From CAYUPI01 sp964446585 (lineage in GTDB: Bacteria > Verrucomicrobiota > Verrucomicrobiia > Limisphaerales > UBA8199), in assembly GCA_964446585.1 (NCBI GenBank), contig CAYUPI010000041.1:1-53516 (forward strand): a stretch of DNA of 53,516 nucleotides, read 5' to 3'. The notes under the pieces are model-generated. The model searched no databases and was not told the DNA's origin. It saw nothing but the letters and a program-made list of their open reading frames with translations. Within the stretch, counting starts at the first letter, position 1; each line of letters starts with the position of its first letter. Shown here one piece after another: positions 1-8,889 of the stretch. The translations under genes and the position numbers were made by a program.

Positions 1-536
1 TCGCGCCGGCCACTGGCGATGTAAAATGGAACTTCATGTCGAATGACTCCGCCTACCAGATCGCCAATAGCTCTATTGGCGATCCGGCCGAGAAGATCGA
101 GCACGGCAAACTCCACCATCGCCACCGGACACCAGAGCGCCAGGCCTTGCAGCTTGTAATTGTCGTTGTGCCGATACACACCGAACAGATGCTCTTCCAG
201 CTCGCGCGCGTCCTTGCCGATGAAATACGGCGCGACCAGCTTATTGAAAATCGGATGGAGCATGTCGGCACGGCCATTGTCCACCGCCAACCCCTCAGCG
301 CCGTCTTTCGACCGGACGCGGACAAAATGAGCGCGGCCTTTGCGAAGCAGTTCAAGAGACTCGATGATAACGGGCGCCTTGAACAGGCTGGCATTCAGGA
401 CCGGGCGGGCAGCAGCCTTTTCCAACGCGGCGTCATCAGGATGCGTGTCTTTGGCGAGCGCTCGTTTGGGGAGAAGCGAGCAGGCGGCTGCGCCCAGGGC
501 AATGCGCTTAGCGAAGCTACGGCGAGAAGCTTTCAC
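1..536 (-). CDS. Enolase-superfamily (mandelate racemase/muconate lactonizing) enzyme, N-terminal part, Tat-exported
   Basis: The gene runs off the left edge; about 178 N-terminal residues are seen. The start is a GTG at 536, because an in-frame TAA lies four codons upstream and no ATG fits. Residues 3-18 form a Tat-type signal (SRRSFAKRIALGAAAC). The rest matches the capping domain of the mandelate racemase/muconate lactonizing family: a segment IIESLELLRKGRAHFVRVRS, then ALWCPVAMVEFAVLDLLGR leading to the LVGG..R..VP.Y pattern that opens the barrel. The metal-binding residues lie outside the window, so the substrate cannot be named. Other frames across this region are open but do not look like protein. 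Confidence 0.75.
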   Translation of the reverse strand, partial: MKASRRSFAKRIALGAAACSLLPKRALAKDTHPDDAALEKAAARPVLNASLFKAPVIIESLELLRKGRAHFVRVRSKDGAEGLAVDNGRADMLHPIFNKLVAPYFIGKDARELEEHLFGVYRHNDNYKLQGLALWCPVAMVEFAVLDLLGRIANRAIGDLVGGVIRHEVPFYIASGRR

Positions 537-658
537 ATGCGTGGTTTAGTGCAAATCCGGGCGATTGGAAAGCTCGTCCGCGGTTTTTGTTCTTCGTAGC
601 GTGACATAGTCAACTTCTCGGCATAAAATTCTATCGAAAACCTCGCTGCCTTAACTTT

Positions 659-1552
659 ATGAACAACGTTGTCCTGAAAACTGCTGTTGCTTTGCTCGCA
701 TCCGATGTCGCCGAGGGCGCCGACTTCGAGTCACGTGTCAACCACGGTTACGCCGATTCGGATGGGGTCAAGATTCATTATGCCAGTCTCGGCAAGGGAC
801 CCCTGATGGTGATGCTCCACGGCTTTCCGGATTTCTGGTACACCTGGCGGGCACAGATGGAGGCACTGTCCGATAAATTTCAGTGCGTCGCCATTGACTT
901 ACGTGGGTATAACTTGAGCGACAAACCAAAGGGTGTCGAGAACTACAGCATTCGCTTGCTTGCGGGTGACGTCGCGGCGGTGATCAAGTCGCTGGGCAAG
1001 GACAAGGCCATCATTGTCGGGCACGACTGGGGCGGGCTGGTTGCCTGGCAGTTCGCGCTTTACCAACCTCAGCTGACCGAGCGCCTGATCATATTGAACC
1101 TGCCCCATCCGCGAGGACTCAACCGCGAACTGGCCCACAATCCGCAGCAGCAAAAGAACAGCCAGTATGCGCGCGATTTCCAGCAGCCCGAAGCTGCATC
1201 CAAACTGACTGCCGAGCAGCTCGCGTTTTGGGTCAAGGATCCAGCCGCGCGGACCAAGTACGTCGAGGCATTCAAGCGTTCCGACTTCGAGGCGATGCTC
1301 AACTACTACAAACGCAACTACCCGCGCGAGCCCTACAACGAGGACAGGTCGCCGGTAATAAAGGCGCAAATGCCGGTGCTGATGATCCACGGGCTGGATG
1401 ACCCGTACCTGCTTGGCGGTGCGCTCAATAATACGTGGGACTGGCTCGATAAGGATCTGACTCTGGTCACGGTCCCGGGAGCGGGCCACTTTGTTCAGCA
1501 GGACGCCGCCGAACTGGTCTCGCGCTCGATGAGGGCGTGGTTGTTGCGGTAG
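659..1552 (+). CDS. Alpha/beta hydrolase, epoxide-hydrolase-like
   Basis: A 297-residue alpha/beta-hydrolase. HGFPDFWYTWR (54-64) is the oxyanion-hole region typical of soluble epoxide hydrolases and haloalkane dehalogenases. GHDWGG (121-126) holds the nucleophile Asp123, and an Asp nucleophile separates this branch from the serine esterases. The acid is Asp247 or Asp248 in HGLDDPYL, and His277 in GAGHFVQQD completes the triad. The cap domain has tyrosines (NYYKRNYPREPY), in line with epoxide rather than C-halogen cleavage, but substrate specificity is inferred. No clear signal peptide. It stands alone, 61 bases before the ABC exporter on the same strand. Confidence 0.85.
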   Translation: MNNVVLKTAVALLASDVAEGADFESRVNHGYADSDGVKIHYASLGKGPLMVMLHGFPDFWYTWRAQMEALSDKFQCVAIDLRGYNLSDKPKGVENYSIRLLAGDVAAVIKSLGKDKAIIVGHDWGGLVAWQFALYQPQLTERLIILNLPHPRGLNRELAHNPQQQKNSQYARDFQQPEAASKLTAEQLAFWVKDPAARTKYVEAFKRSDFEAMLNYYKRNYPREPYNEDRSPVIKAQMPVLMIHGLDDPYLLGGALNNTWDWLDKDLTLVTVPGAGHFVQQDAAELVSRSMRAWLLR

Positions 1553-1613
1553 TGACGGTCGCTCGCCCAGTCCTCTCAGTCAGCAAAGCACGTCACCGCC
1601 GTTCGAGTGAAGT

Positions 1614-3587
1614 ATGGAAAAAGGCCACCGATCAACACGCTCCGAAAGAGTTCGCTCATCGCGCCAACGCTATCGCGCCTTCGTCCGGGACTACAAGCAG
1701 CGCCGGCTCGACGACAAGACTGAGGCCGACGGCGAGCAAAAGCTGCCCGACGCTGCACCCAGCCCCGGCGGGAATCTGAACAACGGGGAATCCGGGCGCA
1801 ATCGGCGCCGCAAACGCCGGGAATATCTGCGCGAATACTTGCGCTGGCTTTGGCCGCATCGGTACTCGGTCGCCGTTCTCCTGCTGTTCGCCCTTGTGGC
1901 TGCGGGGTTGGAAATGGTTGGACCGCTGTTCATGCGGTTCATGATTGACCGCGTCCTGCTCAACACAAAACTGGACGCGGCGACGCGCCTGGGCTGGCTT
2001 CATCGGACGGGCGCGGTGTTCCTGGGAGTGGTCGTCCTTTCTACCCTGATTGGCGCGCTCAAAGACTACCGCCAGCGGGTGCTGAACACGCGGGTCATGC
2101 TCACGCTGCGCCGGTCGCTGTTCGAACGGTTGCTCCATCTGCCTTTGCCCAAACTGTGGGACTTCAAAACAGGTGGAATTCTCTCCCGGCTGACCGGCGA
2201 CGTGGACACGACGACCGGATTGTTGCAATTGGCGGTCATTTCTCCCACGCTTTCTGTCGTTCGTCTGATCATCGCTGTAGCTGTCTTGTTCGCGCTGAAC
2301 TGGCGCCTGGCGCTGACGGCCCTGGCGATCATCCCTTGCCTGGTGGTATTGAGCCTGATCTTCGCGCGGCGCGTCCGGCCGATCTACCGTTCCGTCCGCA
2401 AGGATGCCGAACGAATCGATGGCCGGGTCGGCGAGACGTTCTCTGGAATTCGCGTCGTTCGCGCGTTCCGGCGCGAGTTGCGCGAGATGCTCGAGTACAT
2501 GGGCGGGCGGCACACGGTGTTGCGCAAGGAGCTCTTCGCCCAGCGCCGCGAGATGGTCCTTTGGACCTCCTGGGGCCTGCTCCTGGGAGTTGTGAATGTC
2601 GTTATTGTCTGGTACGGAGGTTACCTGCACGTCCGCGGCCGCGCTTCCATCGGCGATATCATGGCGTTCCAATGGTACACTTTCCTGCTGCTCAACCCGG
2701 TCTGGAACATTGTCAATTCCTTTTCCGAGTTGCAGCGTTCGCTCGCCGCGATGGAGCGCGTCTTCGAATTGCTGGCCATGGAAAAGGATAAGCCGGACCG
2801 GCCACACGCCCGCGAGGCGCCGACAGTTGTCCGCGAGCTCAATTTCGAAAATGTCGAGTTCGAATATCGCTCTGGCCGGCCCGTCGTGCGCGACTTCAAC
2901 ATCGCCGTGCCGGGCGGCTCAGTCATCGCGCTGGTTGGCCGCAGCGGCGCCGGCAAGACCACTATCACGGACCTGGTAGCACGATTCCACGACCCGACCA
3001 AGGGCCGCATTCGGCTCAACGGCACGGACATTCGGGATTTTCGCCTGAGCACTTATCGTGACCTGCTCGCGATCGTCCAACAGGACGTTTTTCTCTTCGA
3101 TGGCTCGGTGCGCGACAACATTGCCTACGGCCGCCACGATGCGACCGACGCTGAGATTGAGGACGCCGCCCGGCGGGCCAATGCGCAGGAATTCATCGTC
3201 AGGCTTCCCGAGCAGTATGAAACGTTCATCGGCGAGCGAGGCGTCAAACTCTCGGGCGGGCAGCAACAACGCCTGGCCATTGCCCGTGCCGTGCTGAAAT
3301 CGCCGCAAATTCTGATCCTCGACGAAGCCACCAGTAATCTGGACACCGAAAGCGAACAGCTCATTCAGGCCTCGATGGCCGCGCTACTGGCAGGGCGCAC
3401 GACCTTTGTCATTGCCCATCGCCTTTCGACGGTGCGACGCGCGGACCTGATCCTGCTGATGGAAGAGGGCTGCGTCGTCGAGCGTGGAACCCACGAACAG
3501 CTCATGCAAGCGCGCGGCCTCTACTTCGGCATGGTGCAGCGTCAGATGGAATCCGCTGCCCAGGATGGTGAGCCGGTGCTGCGGTGA
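1614..3587 (+). CDS. ABC exporter, fused permease and ATPase (MsbA/lipid A or multidrug type)
   Basis: A 657-residue half-transporter working as a dimer in the inner membrane. The first ~70 residues are basic, polar and probably cytoplasmic. Six membrane helices follow (about 85-390), then the nucleotide-binding domain: Walker A GRSGAGKTT (~442-450), signature LSGGQQQR (~546-553), Walker B ILILDEATSNLD (~566-577) and H-loop IAHRLST. The order TMD-NBD and the length fit the MsbA/BmrA exporters; the cargo (lipid A, drug or peptide) cannot be told. It ends 7 bases from the convergent gene on the other strand. Confidence 0.9.
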   Translation: MEKGHRSTRSERVRSSRQRYRAFVRDYKQRRLDDKTEADGEQKLPDAAPSPGGNLNNGESGRNRRRKRREYLREYLRWLWPHRYSVAVLLLFALVAAGLEMVGPLFMRFMIDRVLLNTKLDAATRLGWLHRTGAVFLGVVVLSTLIGALKDYRQRVLNTRVMLTLRRSLFERLLHLPLPKLWDFKTGGILSRLTGDVDTTTGLLQLAVISPTLSVVRLIIAVAVLFALNWRLALTALAIIPCLVVLSLIFARRVRPIYRSVRKDAERIDGRVGETFSGIRVVRAFRRELREMLEYMGGRHTVLRKELFAQRREMVLWTSWGLLLGVVNVVIVWYGGYLHVRGRASIGDIMAFQWYTFLLLNPVWNIVNSFSELQRSLAAMERVFELLAMEKDKPDRPHAREAPTVVRELNFENVEFEYRSGRPVVRDFNIAVPGGSVIALVGRSGAGKTTITDLVARFHDPTKGRIRLNGTDIRDFRLSTYRDLLAIVQQDVFLFDGSVRDNIAYGRHDATDAEIEDAARRANAQEFIVRLPEQYETFIGERGVKLSGGQQQRLAIARAVLKSPQILILDEATSNLDTESEQLIQASMAALLAGRTTFVIAHRLSTVRRADLILLMEEGCVVERGTHEQLMQARGLYFGMVQRQMESAAQDGEPVLR

Positions 3588-3594
3588 CGACGAG

Positions 3595-4218
3595 CTATGG
3601 CTCCAGCCGGATGACGAGGTTGCTGATTGCCTTGCCCTTGTCGTCGGTGAAACGCACACAGCCCTGCCAATCGCTCCCGCCCTCATTGAAGATCTTGAAT
3701 ACGAGCACGTTCACTCCCTTGTTGAGAGTGACTTTTTGAGCAACATCAGAGTCTTGATCCAATGTGCGCGGCTCGGTCGTCTTCAGGAGGACTTTTCCGT
3801 TGAGATAAACTTTGCCCTGGTCGTTGCTGCCCATCTTCAATTGCAGGTTAGTCCGCTCTTCTTCGGAGCGAATGTAACACACCACATAGCCGACTGTCTT
3901 TTCAGTCTGCTGGTTGACTAGAGCGTTCAGGTCCAAATAGTAATCGCTGGCTCTAACTTTTTTCCACGTCATCTCTTTTCCCAAAACCGTTACTTTATCT
4001 CCCGCCTTCGGTTTCAGGTTCCCTTCATCCGGAATTTGGCTCTTGCCGATCTCCTCCGCGCCATCGCTGTCGGATTTCATCTGGATGGGGGCCAACATCA
4101 GCCAGTCGCGAATAAAACCGTCTTTGTTGGGAGCGAAATCCTCGGCGCCCGCCCGGGACTGAAACGCGCAGAAGCCCAGCAGCAGCGCTCCCGTTGTGAT
4201 GATCGATTTTGTCTTCAT
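3595..4218 (-). CDS. Secreted protein with a beta-sandwich (galactose-binding-like) module
   Basis: A 207-residue protein with a Sec signal peptide (MKTKSIITTGALLLGFCAFQ, probably cut after SRAGA). The mature part is a single all-beta module: YVVCYIRSEEERTNLQLKMG followed by SNDQGKVYLNGKVL, a hallmark of jelly-roll modules in which a D/N-x-G-x-x-x-x-L-N-G hairpin follows a membrane-facing strand. Such modules accompany many exported enzymes in Verrucomicrobiota and Planctomycetota. No catalytic residues are evident, so a binding or accessory role is inferred. Convergent with the ABC exporter gene; no operon partner. Confidence 0.6.
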   Translation of the reverse strand: MKTKSIITTGALLLGFCAFQSRAGAEDFAPNKDGFIRDWLMLAPIQMKSDSDGAEEIGKSQIPDEGNLKPKAGDKVTVLGKEMTWKKVRASDYYLDLNALVNQQTEKTVGYVVCYIRSEEERTNLQLKMGSNDQGKVYLNGKVLLKTTEPRTLDQDSDVAQKVTLNKGVNVLVFKIFNEGGSDWQGCVRFTDDKGKAISNLVIRLEP

Positions 4219-4604
4219 GATTGTTTCTTGTTAGTTGTTTTTGGCTCTCAGTTAACACTTTCCAGCATGGCGAGCTGCAGCAGGGACGAGCCTGTTGAGC
4301 CTCGGCAGGCCGGTCACTTTTCAACTACTTGGTAGTCGACCGAATATAGTCACCTCGCCCCGGCGGTTGCAACTTCTGAATGAGCAGCCCACGGTGCCGA
4401 GAGTTGCTTGTGACTGCCACCCTCCCGCACATCCGTGTCGGAGAGCGCACGTCCCCGGGCGCAGCAACAAACGAAACAAAGGGCGCTCGCGATGAACCTG
4501 ACGCGTTAGAACAGGCGGAGCTTGCTGCGCCCGGGGACGGGCGCTCTCCGGTGGCTGTGTCAAAATGCACTCTTGCACTAATCCGTTTGCGGCGCAGTGG
4601 CGCG
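4219..4604. other. Intergenic stretch, 386 bp
   Basis: No credible gene. It contains the first copy of the 110-112 bp inverted-repeat element (4439-4550) described separately; the rest holds no recognisable motif. Confidence 0.6.
4439..4550. repeat. REPIN-like inverted repeat, family A, copy 1 (112 bp)
   Basis: Two ~29-base arms in inverted orientation, left beginning CGGAGAGCGCACGTCCCCGG and right ending CCGGGGACGGGCGCTCTCCG, around a 54-base spacer. Copies at 46777-46887 and 50105-50214 have nearly the same arms and the same length, but unrelated spacers. Confidence 0.85.
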
Positions 4605-6152
4605 TCACTCCCACTCTATCGTCCCCGGCGGTTTGCTGGTAATGTCAAAACAAACGCGGTTGACGCCTCTAACTTCGTTGATGATACGGCTGGCGAGTTT
4701 TTCAAGCAGGTCGTAAGGAAGCTTCACCCAATCCGCCGTCATGCCGTCGCGGGATTCAACCGCGCGGACGGCGATCGTGTAATCATATGTCCGTTCGTCG
4801 CCCATCACGCCGACGCTGCGCACGGGCAACAGCACGGCGAAACTTTGCCAGATTTTGTAGTACCAGCCGCTGCTCTTCATTTCCTCGACGACAATCGCAT
4901 CTGCCTTGCGCAACAGCTCCAAGCGGCGCGGCGTCACCTCGCCCAGGATCCGGACGGCCAGGCCCGGACCGGGAAAAGGCTGGCGCAAAACGATCTCCTT
5001 GGGCAGCCCGAGCTCCAAGCCGAGCTGGCGCACTTCGTCCTTGAACAGGCACTTGAGCGGCTCGACCAGCTCAAAGCGCATTTTCTTCGGCAACCCGCCC
5101 ACATTGTGATGGCTCTTGATCATGGCAGCCGGATTTCCCGCGATGGGAATCGACTCGATCACGTCCGGGTAAAGCGTCCCCTGGGCGAGGAACCTGGCTT
5201 TGCCGGCCCGTTTCGTGGCGGACTCGAAGACTTCAATGAAGGTCTTGCCAATCGTTTTGCGCTTGCGCTCCGGGTCGGTGATTCCTTTGAGCCGGCGCAA
5301 AAATAGTTTGGACGCGTCCACGTATTGCAGTTTGATGTGAAAGTGACGGCCGAAAACCTCGCGCACGACTTGCGCTTCGCCGCCGCGCAGCACGCCGTTG
5401 TTGACGAAAATGCAGGTGAGTTGGCTGCCGATCGCCTTGTGGAGCAACGCCGCTGCGACGCTCGAGTCCACACCCCCGCTCAAGCCCAAAATGACTGTCT
5501 CGCCGCCCACCTGGGCGCGGATGGCCTCCACGGCCTGGTCCACGTAATTGTGCATCGTCCAATTCCGGCCGCAGCCGCAGACGTTATGAACGAAGTTGGC
5601 GAGGATCTCGCTGCCCCTCGGCGTGTGCGCCACTTCCGGATGAAACTGCAGTGCGAACAATTTCCGCGCTCGGTCCTCGAAGGCCGCATGATCGGAATTC
5701 TCCGTGACCGCGATCGACTGGAAGCCAGTGGGTAGTTTCGTGAGCTTGTCTCCGTGCGAGTTCCAGACCTGCAGAGTGTCGGGAAGGTTTGCGAAAAGTG
5801 GGCAGTCCCGACCGGCCGGCAGAACGCGGAGCGTGCCCTTCCCGAATTCGCGTCTGAGATCGGGCTCAACTTTCCCACCGAGGAAATGGCCCATGATCTG
5901 CAGCCCATAGCACACACCGAGCACGGGAATGCCGAGGTCGAATATGGCGCGATCCGGCAGCGGCGCGCGCCTGGCGTACACGCTGGCCGGGCCGCCGGAG
6001 AGAATCAGGCCCTGTGGCCTCAGCGCCGCGATTTCCGAAGGGGGCGTGTCGTAACGCAGGATGACGGAATAGACATTGCACTCGCGAATGCGTCGCGCGA
6101 TGACTTGCGTATATTGCGATCCAAAATCTAGAATGACAATCTGCTCGACCAT
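4605..6152 (-). CDS. guaA: GMP synthase (glutamine-hydrolysing)
   Basis: Converts XMP to GMP with ATP and glutamine, the last step of guanine nucleotide synthesis. 515 residues, the normal length. The class I glutamine amidotransferase domain has nucleophile Cys81 in GVCYGLQ and His171/Glu173 in QFHPEV. The ATP pyrophosphatase domain starts with the PP-loop SGGVDSS (225-231) and ends with the dimerisation domain closing ITSKPPGTIEWE. An open frame extends upstream to 6536 inside ispE, but the family N terminus VEQIVILDFGSQYTQ fixes the ATG at 6152. It follows ispE by 127 bases on the same strand. Confidence 0.97.
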   Translation of the reverse strand: MVEQIVILDFGSQYTQVIARRIRECNVYSVILRYDTPPSEIAALRPQGLILSGGPASVYARRAPLPDRAIFDLGIPVLGVCYGLQIMGHFLGGKVEPDLRREFGKGTLRVLPAGRDCPLFANLPDTLQVWNSHGDKLTKLPTGFQSIAVTENSDHAAFEDRARKLFALQFHPEVAHTPRGSEILANFVHNVCGCGRNWTMHNYVDQAVEAIRAQVGGETVILGLSGGVDSSVAAALLHKAIGSQLTCIFVNNGVLRGGEAQVVREVFGRHFHIKLQYVDASKLFLRRLKGITDPERKRKTIGKTFIEVFESATKRAGKARFLAQGTLYPDVIESIPIAGNPAAMIKSHHNVGGLPKKMRFELVEPLKCLFKDEVRQLGLELGLPKEIVLRQPFPGPGLAVRILGEVTPRRLELLRKADAIVVEEMKSSGWYYKIWQSFAVLLPVRSVGVMGDERTYDYTIAVRAVESRDGMTADWVKLPYDLLEKLASRIINEVRGVNRVCFDITSKPPGTIEWE

Positions 6153-6279
6153 GCAATTTGAAAGCGCAGTGTTTTGCCTGTTCAACGAGCAGTTGGCCAG
6201 CCAAATGTTAGCCCCACGACTCGCATGCTGCCCAGCCGCGACAGACATGGTAGGGATAGCGCTGCCCTGTCCCTCCCGG

Positions 6280-7158
6280 TCAGGCCGAGGCAGGCGCCAG
6301 AGCCAGCCAGGGAGTCGAGCCGAATTTGCCTTTGAACTTTTCGAAGAGTTGCTCGGCGGCAGACTGGCTTTGCACCACGCCAAAAGTAGTCGAGCCGCTA
6401 CCAGACATAAGCGCCCCTGCAGCGCCATTCCCGCGAAGGAATTCCTGAAACAGCGCGAGTAAAGGATACTTCCCCAGCGCAGGCGCTTCCAGCGAATTGT
6501 AGAGAGCAGCGCCGGCGGCGTTGAGATCGGGGCCATTCAGGCGCGAGAGAAGCTGTTGCGCGCGACCGGGCGTTCCGCTCAATGCGGTTGGAAAGCGTGG
6601 CAATTGTCCATACGCCCACGCCGTCGAAATGCCGAACCCGGGGTGAATCAACAGGAACCACGCTCCGCGCAGAGCCGGCAAGGATTCCAACGCTTGGATT
6701 ATTTCGCCACGGCCAGTCGCAAGCGCCGACTTGGTTTGCAGAAAAAAAGGAACATCAGAGCCAAGCGACGCCGAGATGCCGTGCAACTGTTCCGGTGTCA
6801 GGGGAGCGCCGAACAGTTCGTTGAGAGCCAGCAGCGTGGTGGCGGCATTGCCACTACCGCCACCGAGACCTGCGGCCAGCGGAATATTCTTCTCAAGGTG
6901 GATTCGGACGCCGTCCTTGATCCCGGCTCGTTCCAGCAGCATCGACGCCGCTCGAAAGACAAGGTTCCGTGAATCGGTGGGCAGAATCGGATTGCTGCAC
7001 GTCAACTGAATCCCCTGGCCCTCGCGCGCAAAGCTGAGCCGATCATAGAGCTTCAGCGGGTGAATAATCGTCTCCAACTCGTGAAATCCGTCCGCGCGCC
7101 GGCCGAGAATATTCAGCAGCAAATTGACTTTGCACGGCGATAGCTTTTCCAAGGTCAT
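6280..7158 (-). CDS. ispE: 4-diphosphocytidyl-2-C-methyl-D-erythritol kinase
   Basis: GHMP-family kinase that phosphorylates CDP-methylerythritol in the non-mevalonate isoprenoid pathway. 292 residues. It begins with SPCKVNLLLNILGRRADGFHEL, carrying the catalytic Lys10. The ATP-binding glycine loop is GLGGGSGNAATT (97-108), the catalytic Asp is in GSDVPFFL (~135), and motif 3 is LMSGSGSTTFGVV. I chose the ATG at 7158, with AAAGG close upstream; an in-frame TTG at 7173 would add five residues. A terminator-like hairpin at 7178-7208 lies just upstream, so this gene may have its own promoter or depend on read-through. Confidence 0.95.
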   Translation of the reverse strand: MTLEKLSPCKVNLLLNILGRRADGFHELETIIHPLKLYDRLSFAREGQGIQLTCSNPILPTDSRNLVFRAASMLLERAGIKDGVRIHLEKNIPLAAGLGGGSGNAATTLLALNELFGAPLTPEQLHGISASLGSDVPFFLQTKSALATGRGEIIQALESLPALRGAWFLLIHPGFGISTAWAYGQLPRFPTALSGTPGRAQQLLSRLNGPDLNAAGAALYNSLEAPALGKYPLLALFQEFLRGNGAAGALMSGSGSTTFGVVQSQSAAEQLFEKFKGKFGSTPWLALAPASA

Positions 7159-7177
7159 GGACCTTTTGCACAATTAC

Positions 7178-7208
7178 AAAAAAGGCGCCAACAGGGAATG
7201 TTGACGCC
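7178..7208 (-). terminator. Rho-independent terminator after the lipoprotein gene
   Basis: Read on the minus strand, GGCGTCAACA, a five-base loop, TGTTGGCGCC (one G-T pair) and then six T. It sits 26 bases after the stop of the lipoprotein gene and only about 20 bases before the ispE start. Confidence 0.75.
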
Positions 7209-7234
7209 GTTGCGGCAAAAATCCGGCAGGGCGC

Positions 7235-7678
7235 TCAGTGCGTGTCGAAAATCCGGAAGCGACTGCCTGGTATCATCGGAGCGACATCTCCGCCGCTGAA
7301 GCCGAGATTGCTATCGGTGGCGAACATCGAGTCCTCCATCAGGTTCGGAGTATAGTTGTCGGGATAAACCGGATGGGCCGAGAGGTAATCCGTGAATACC
7401 GGATCATAGGGCGGAAACGGAGCGGTCACGATTTCATAGACGCCGATGCCTGTGCGCGCCAACGTCCGATTGAGCCCGCGCACGAAGCCATAGCCGTACG
7501 CCGTATCCGGGCTGTCGAACAGTCCGGTCTGTTCCATCGTGCGGCGGAACTCGCCGCCCCGGACGATTTCGTACATATTGCTCATGCCGCGGCCGAATTT
7601 TCGTTCGGTATTGGCGCAACCGGAAACCAACGCGGCCGCAAGGAGAGAAACAGCAAGATAGGGCAGGGTCTTTTCCAT
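7235..7678 (-). CDS. Lipoprotein, exosortase-associated TIGR04073-like family
   Basis: 147 residues with a lipoprotein signal: hydrophobic LPYLAVSLLAAALV, lipobox VSGC, modified Cys21. The mature part has KFGRGMSNMYEIVRGGEFRR, then LFDSPDTAYGYGFVRGLNRT and GIGVYEIVTAPFPPYDPVFT. That pattern, two GRG/GIG-xxx-YEI repeats around FVRGLNRT, matches my memory of TIGR04073, a family found in genomes that carry an exosortase (PEP-CTERM) system. The link to exosortase is by genome co-occurrence and its biochemical role is unknown. No exosortase is in this window. Followed by a good terminator. Confidence 0.6.
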   Translation of the reverse strand: MEKTLPYLAVSLLAAALVSGCANTERKFGRGMSNMYEIVRGGEFRRTMEQTGLFDSPDTAYGYGFVRGLNRTLARTGIGVYEIVTAPFPPYDPVFTDYLSAHPVYPDNYTPNLMEDSMFATDSNLGFSGGDVAPMIPGSRFRIFDTH

Positions 7679-7846
7679 AAGATTTTCGTTTCTTAATGGG
7701 AGCTTAACCGGTTTAGGAGAGTTGTAAAGGGGGAAAAATATGATGCGTAAAACGTGAAACGTGAAAGGCCAAGGACGACGCCACCCCTCCCGCCAGAGTT
7801 TGACGGCTCAGCCGTCCCAAGAGTACGACCGCGGTGTCTGGACGCG

Positions 7847-8869
7847 TCAAGCCTGCTCCGCTTCCGCACGTCGCCGGTCGCGCCTATCCCAATACCAGGC
7901 GATCCACACCGTGATCTCGTAAAGCAGATAAAGTGGAATGGCCATCAGGACCTGGGTAATAACTTCCGGCGTGGTCAAAACCGCGCCCAGGACAAAGACG
8001 ATGACAATGACGTACCGGCGCGCGCTGGCGAGCGTACGGTGGCTTAACACGCCGATTTTCACCAGAGTGAGAATCGGCACCGGCAGCTCGAAGCCGATGC
8101 CCATGCCCAGCATGAATTTGCATACGAAGCCGATGTAATCCTCCGCCCGCCACTGGTTCGCCGTGAACCCCAGCCACTCCGAGTATTGAGCGGAGGCGGC
8201 CAGCGCCACAGGCATGAGAATGAAATAACAGAAAGTCACCCCGATCAAAAACAAACCTGCCCCGAAGGCCAGGCCACTATACACGTATTTTTTCTCCCGC
8301 ATTTTGAGCGCGGGAAAAACGAACTGCGCGATGAAATAGAAAATGAAAGGAGAGGCCAGGACGATCCCGCCGTAAAAGGCCACTTTGGTGGCGACCACGA
8401 ACGAACCGGCCGGACCGAGGTTGATGATTTGGATCGGCGACCGCCGTCCGTGCGTCTCCTCGAGCTCGGGCTGGGCATTGACCACCAACTGGACCAGGTT
8501 CGTCCCGGACGCATTGGTGTCCGCCAGAGGGACAATGTCGAGTCGCACGAACGGATTCGTGCCCACGACCGAAGCCCAGGGCTGATTTGTGCCGACGTCG
8601 AAGCGGGTCAGCTCGTTGGTTCCGAACGTGACTCTGACGCTTTGGGTATTGCCGTGGTGACGGATGGGCGCACGGTGCAGGGGCCATTCCAAGACACGAA
8701 CGACATAATTGCCCGCCAGCAGACAGCCCAACATCGCCACGCCCGCGGTGGCGAGACTCTTGATCATCACCCACCGCAGGTCCTCGAGGTGTTCGAGAAA
8801 GGATTTTATTGGCCCGCCCTCTTCCTCTTCGGGCGCGTCAAGGCGTTCCGCTCCGGGATCGTCGGCCAT
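7847..8869 (-). CDS. tatC: Sec-independent translocase subunit TatC
   Basis: Core receptor of the twin-arginine translocase, which binds RR signal peptides and moves folded proteins across the inner membrane. The N terminus has the conserved SFLEHLEDLRWVMIKSL before helix 1, and the C-terminal helices include the conserved IGFELPVPILTLVKIGVL and YVIVIVFVLGAVLTTPEVITQ. At 340 residues it is about 90 longer than E. coli TatC. The excess is one polar block (~62-160) in the first periplasmic loop, rich in Thr/Asn. Lies 20 bases downstream of tatA, surely co-transcribed. Likely clients nearby are the Tat-signal enzymes at 1-536 and 46977-48110. Confidence 0.94.
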   Translation of the reverse strand: MADDPGAERLDAPEEEEGGPIKSFLEHLEDLRWVMIKSLATAGVAMLGCLLAGNYVVRVLEWPLHRAPIRHHGNTQSVRVTFGTNELTRFDVGTNQPWASVVGTNPFVRLDIVPLADTNASGTNLVQLVVNAQPELEETHGRRSPIQIINLGPAGSFVVATKVAFYGGIVLASPFIFYFIAQFVFPALKMREKKYVYSGLAFGAGLFLIGVTFCYFILMPVALAASAQYSEWLGFTANQWRAEDYIGFVCKFMLGMGIGFELPVPILTLVKIGVLSHRTLASARRYVIVIVFVLGAVLTTPEVITQVLMAIPLYLLYEITVWIAWYWDRRDRRRAEAEQA

Positions 8870-8889
8870 AGCTGGAACCGTTTACCGGC

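Noticed and set aside
36..599. Open frame on the plus strand at the left edge
   Set aside because: The minus-strand frame from a GTG at 536 gives a Tat signal and an enolase-superfamily N terminus; the plus frame gives neither.
1656..2807. Long open frame (383 codons) on the minus strand inside the ABC exporter gene
   Set aside because: Antisense frame kept open by high G+C; composition is Gln/Arg/His-rich with no motif, while the plus-strand exporter is unambiguous.
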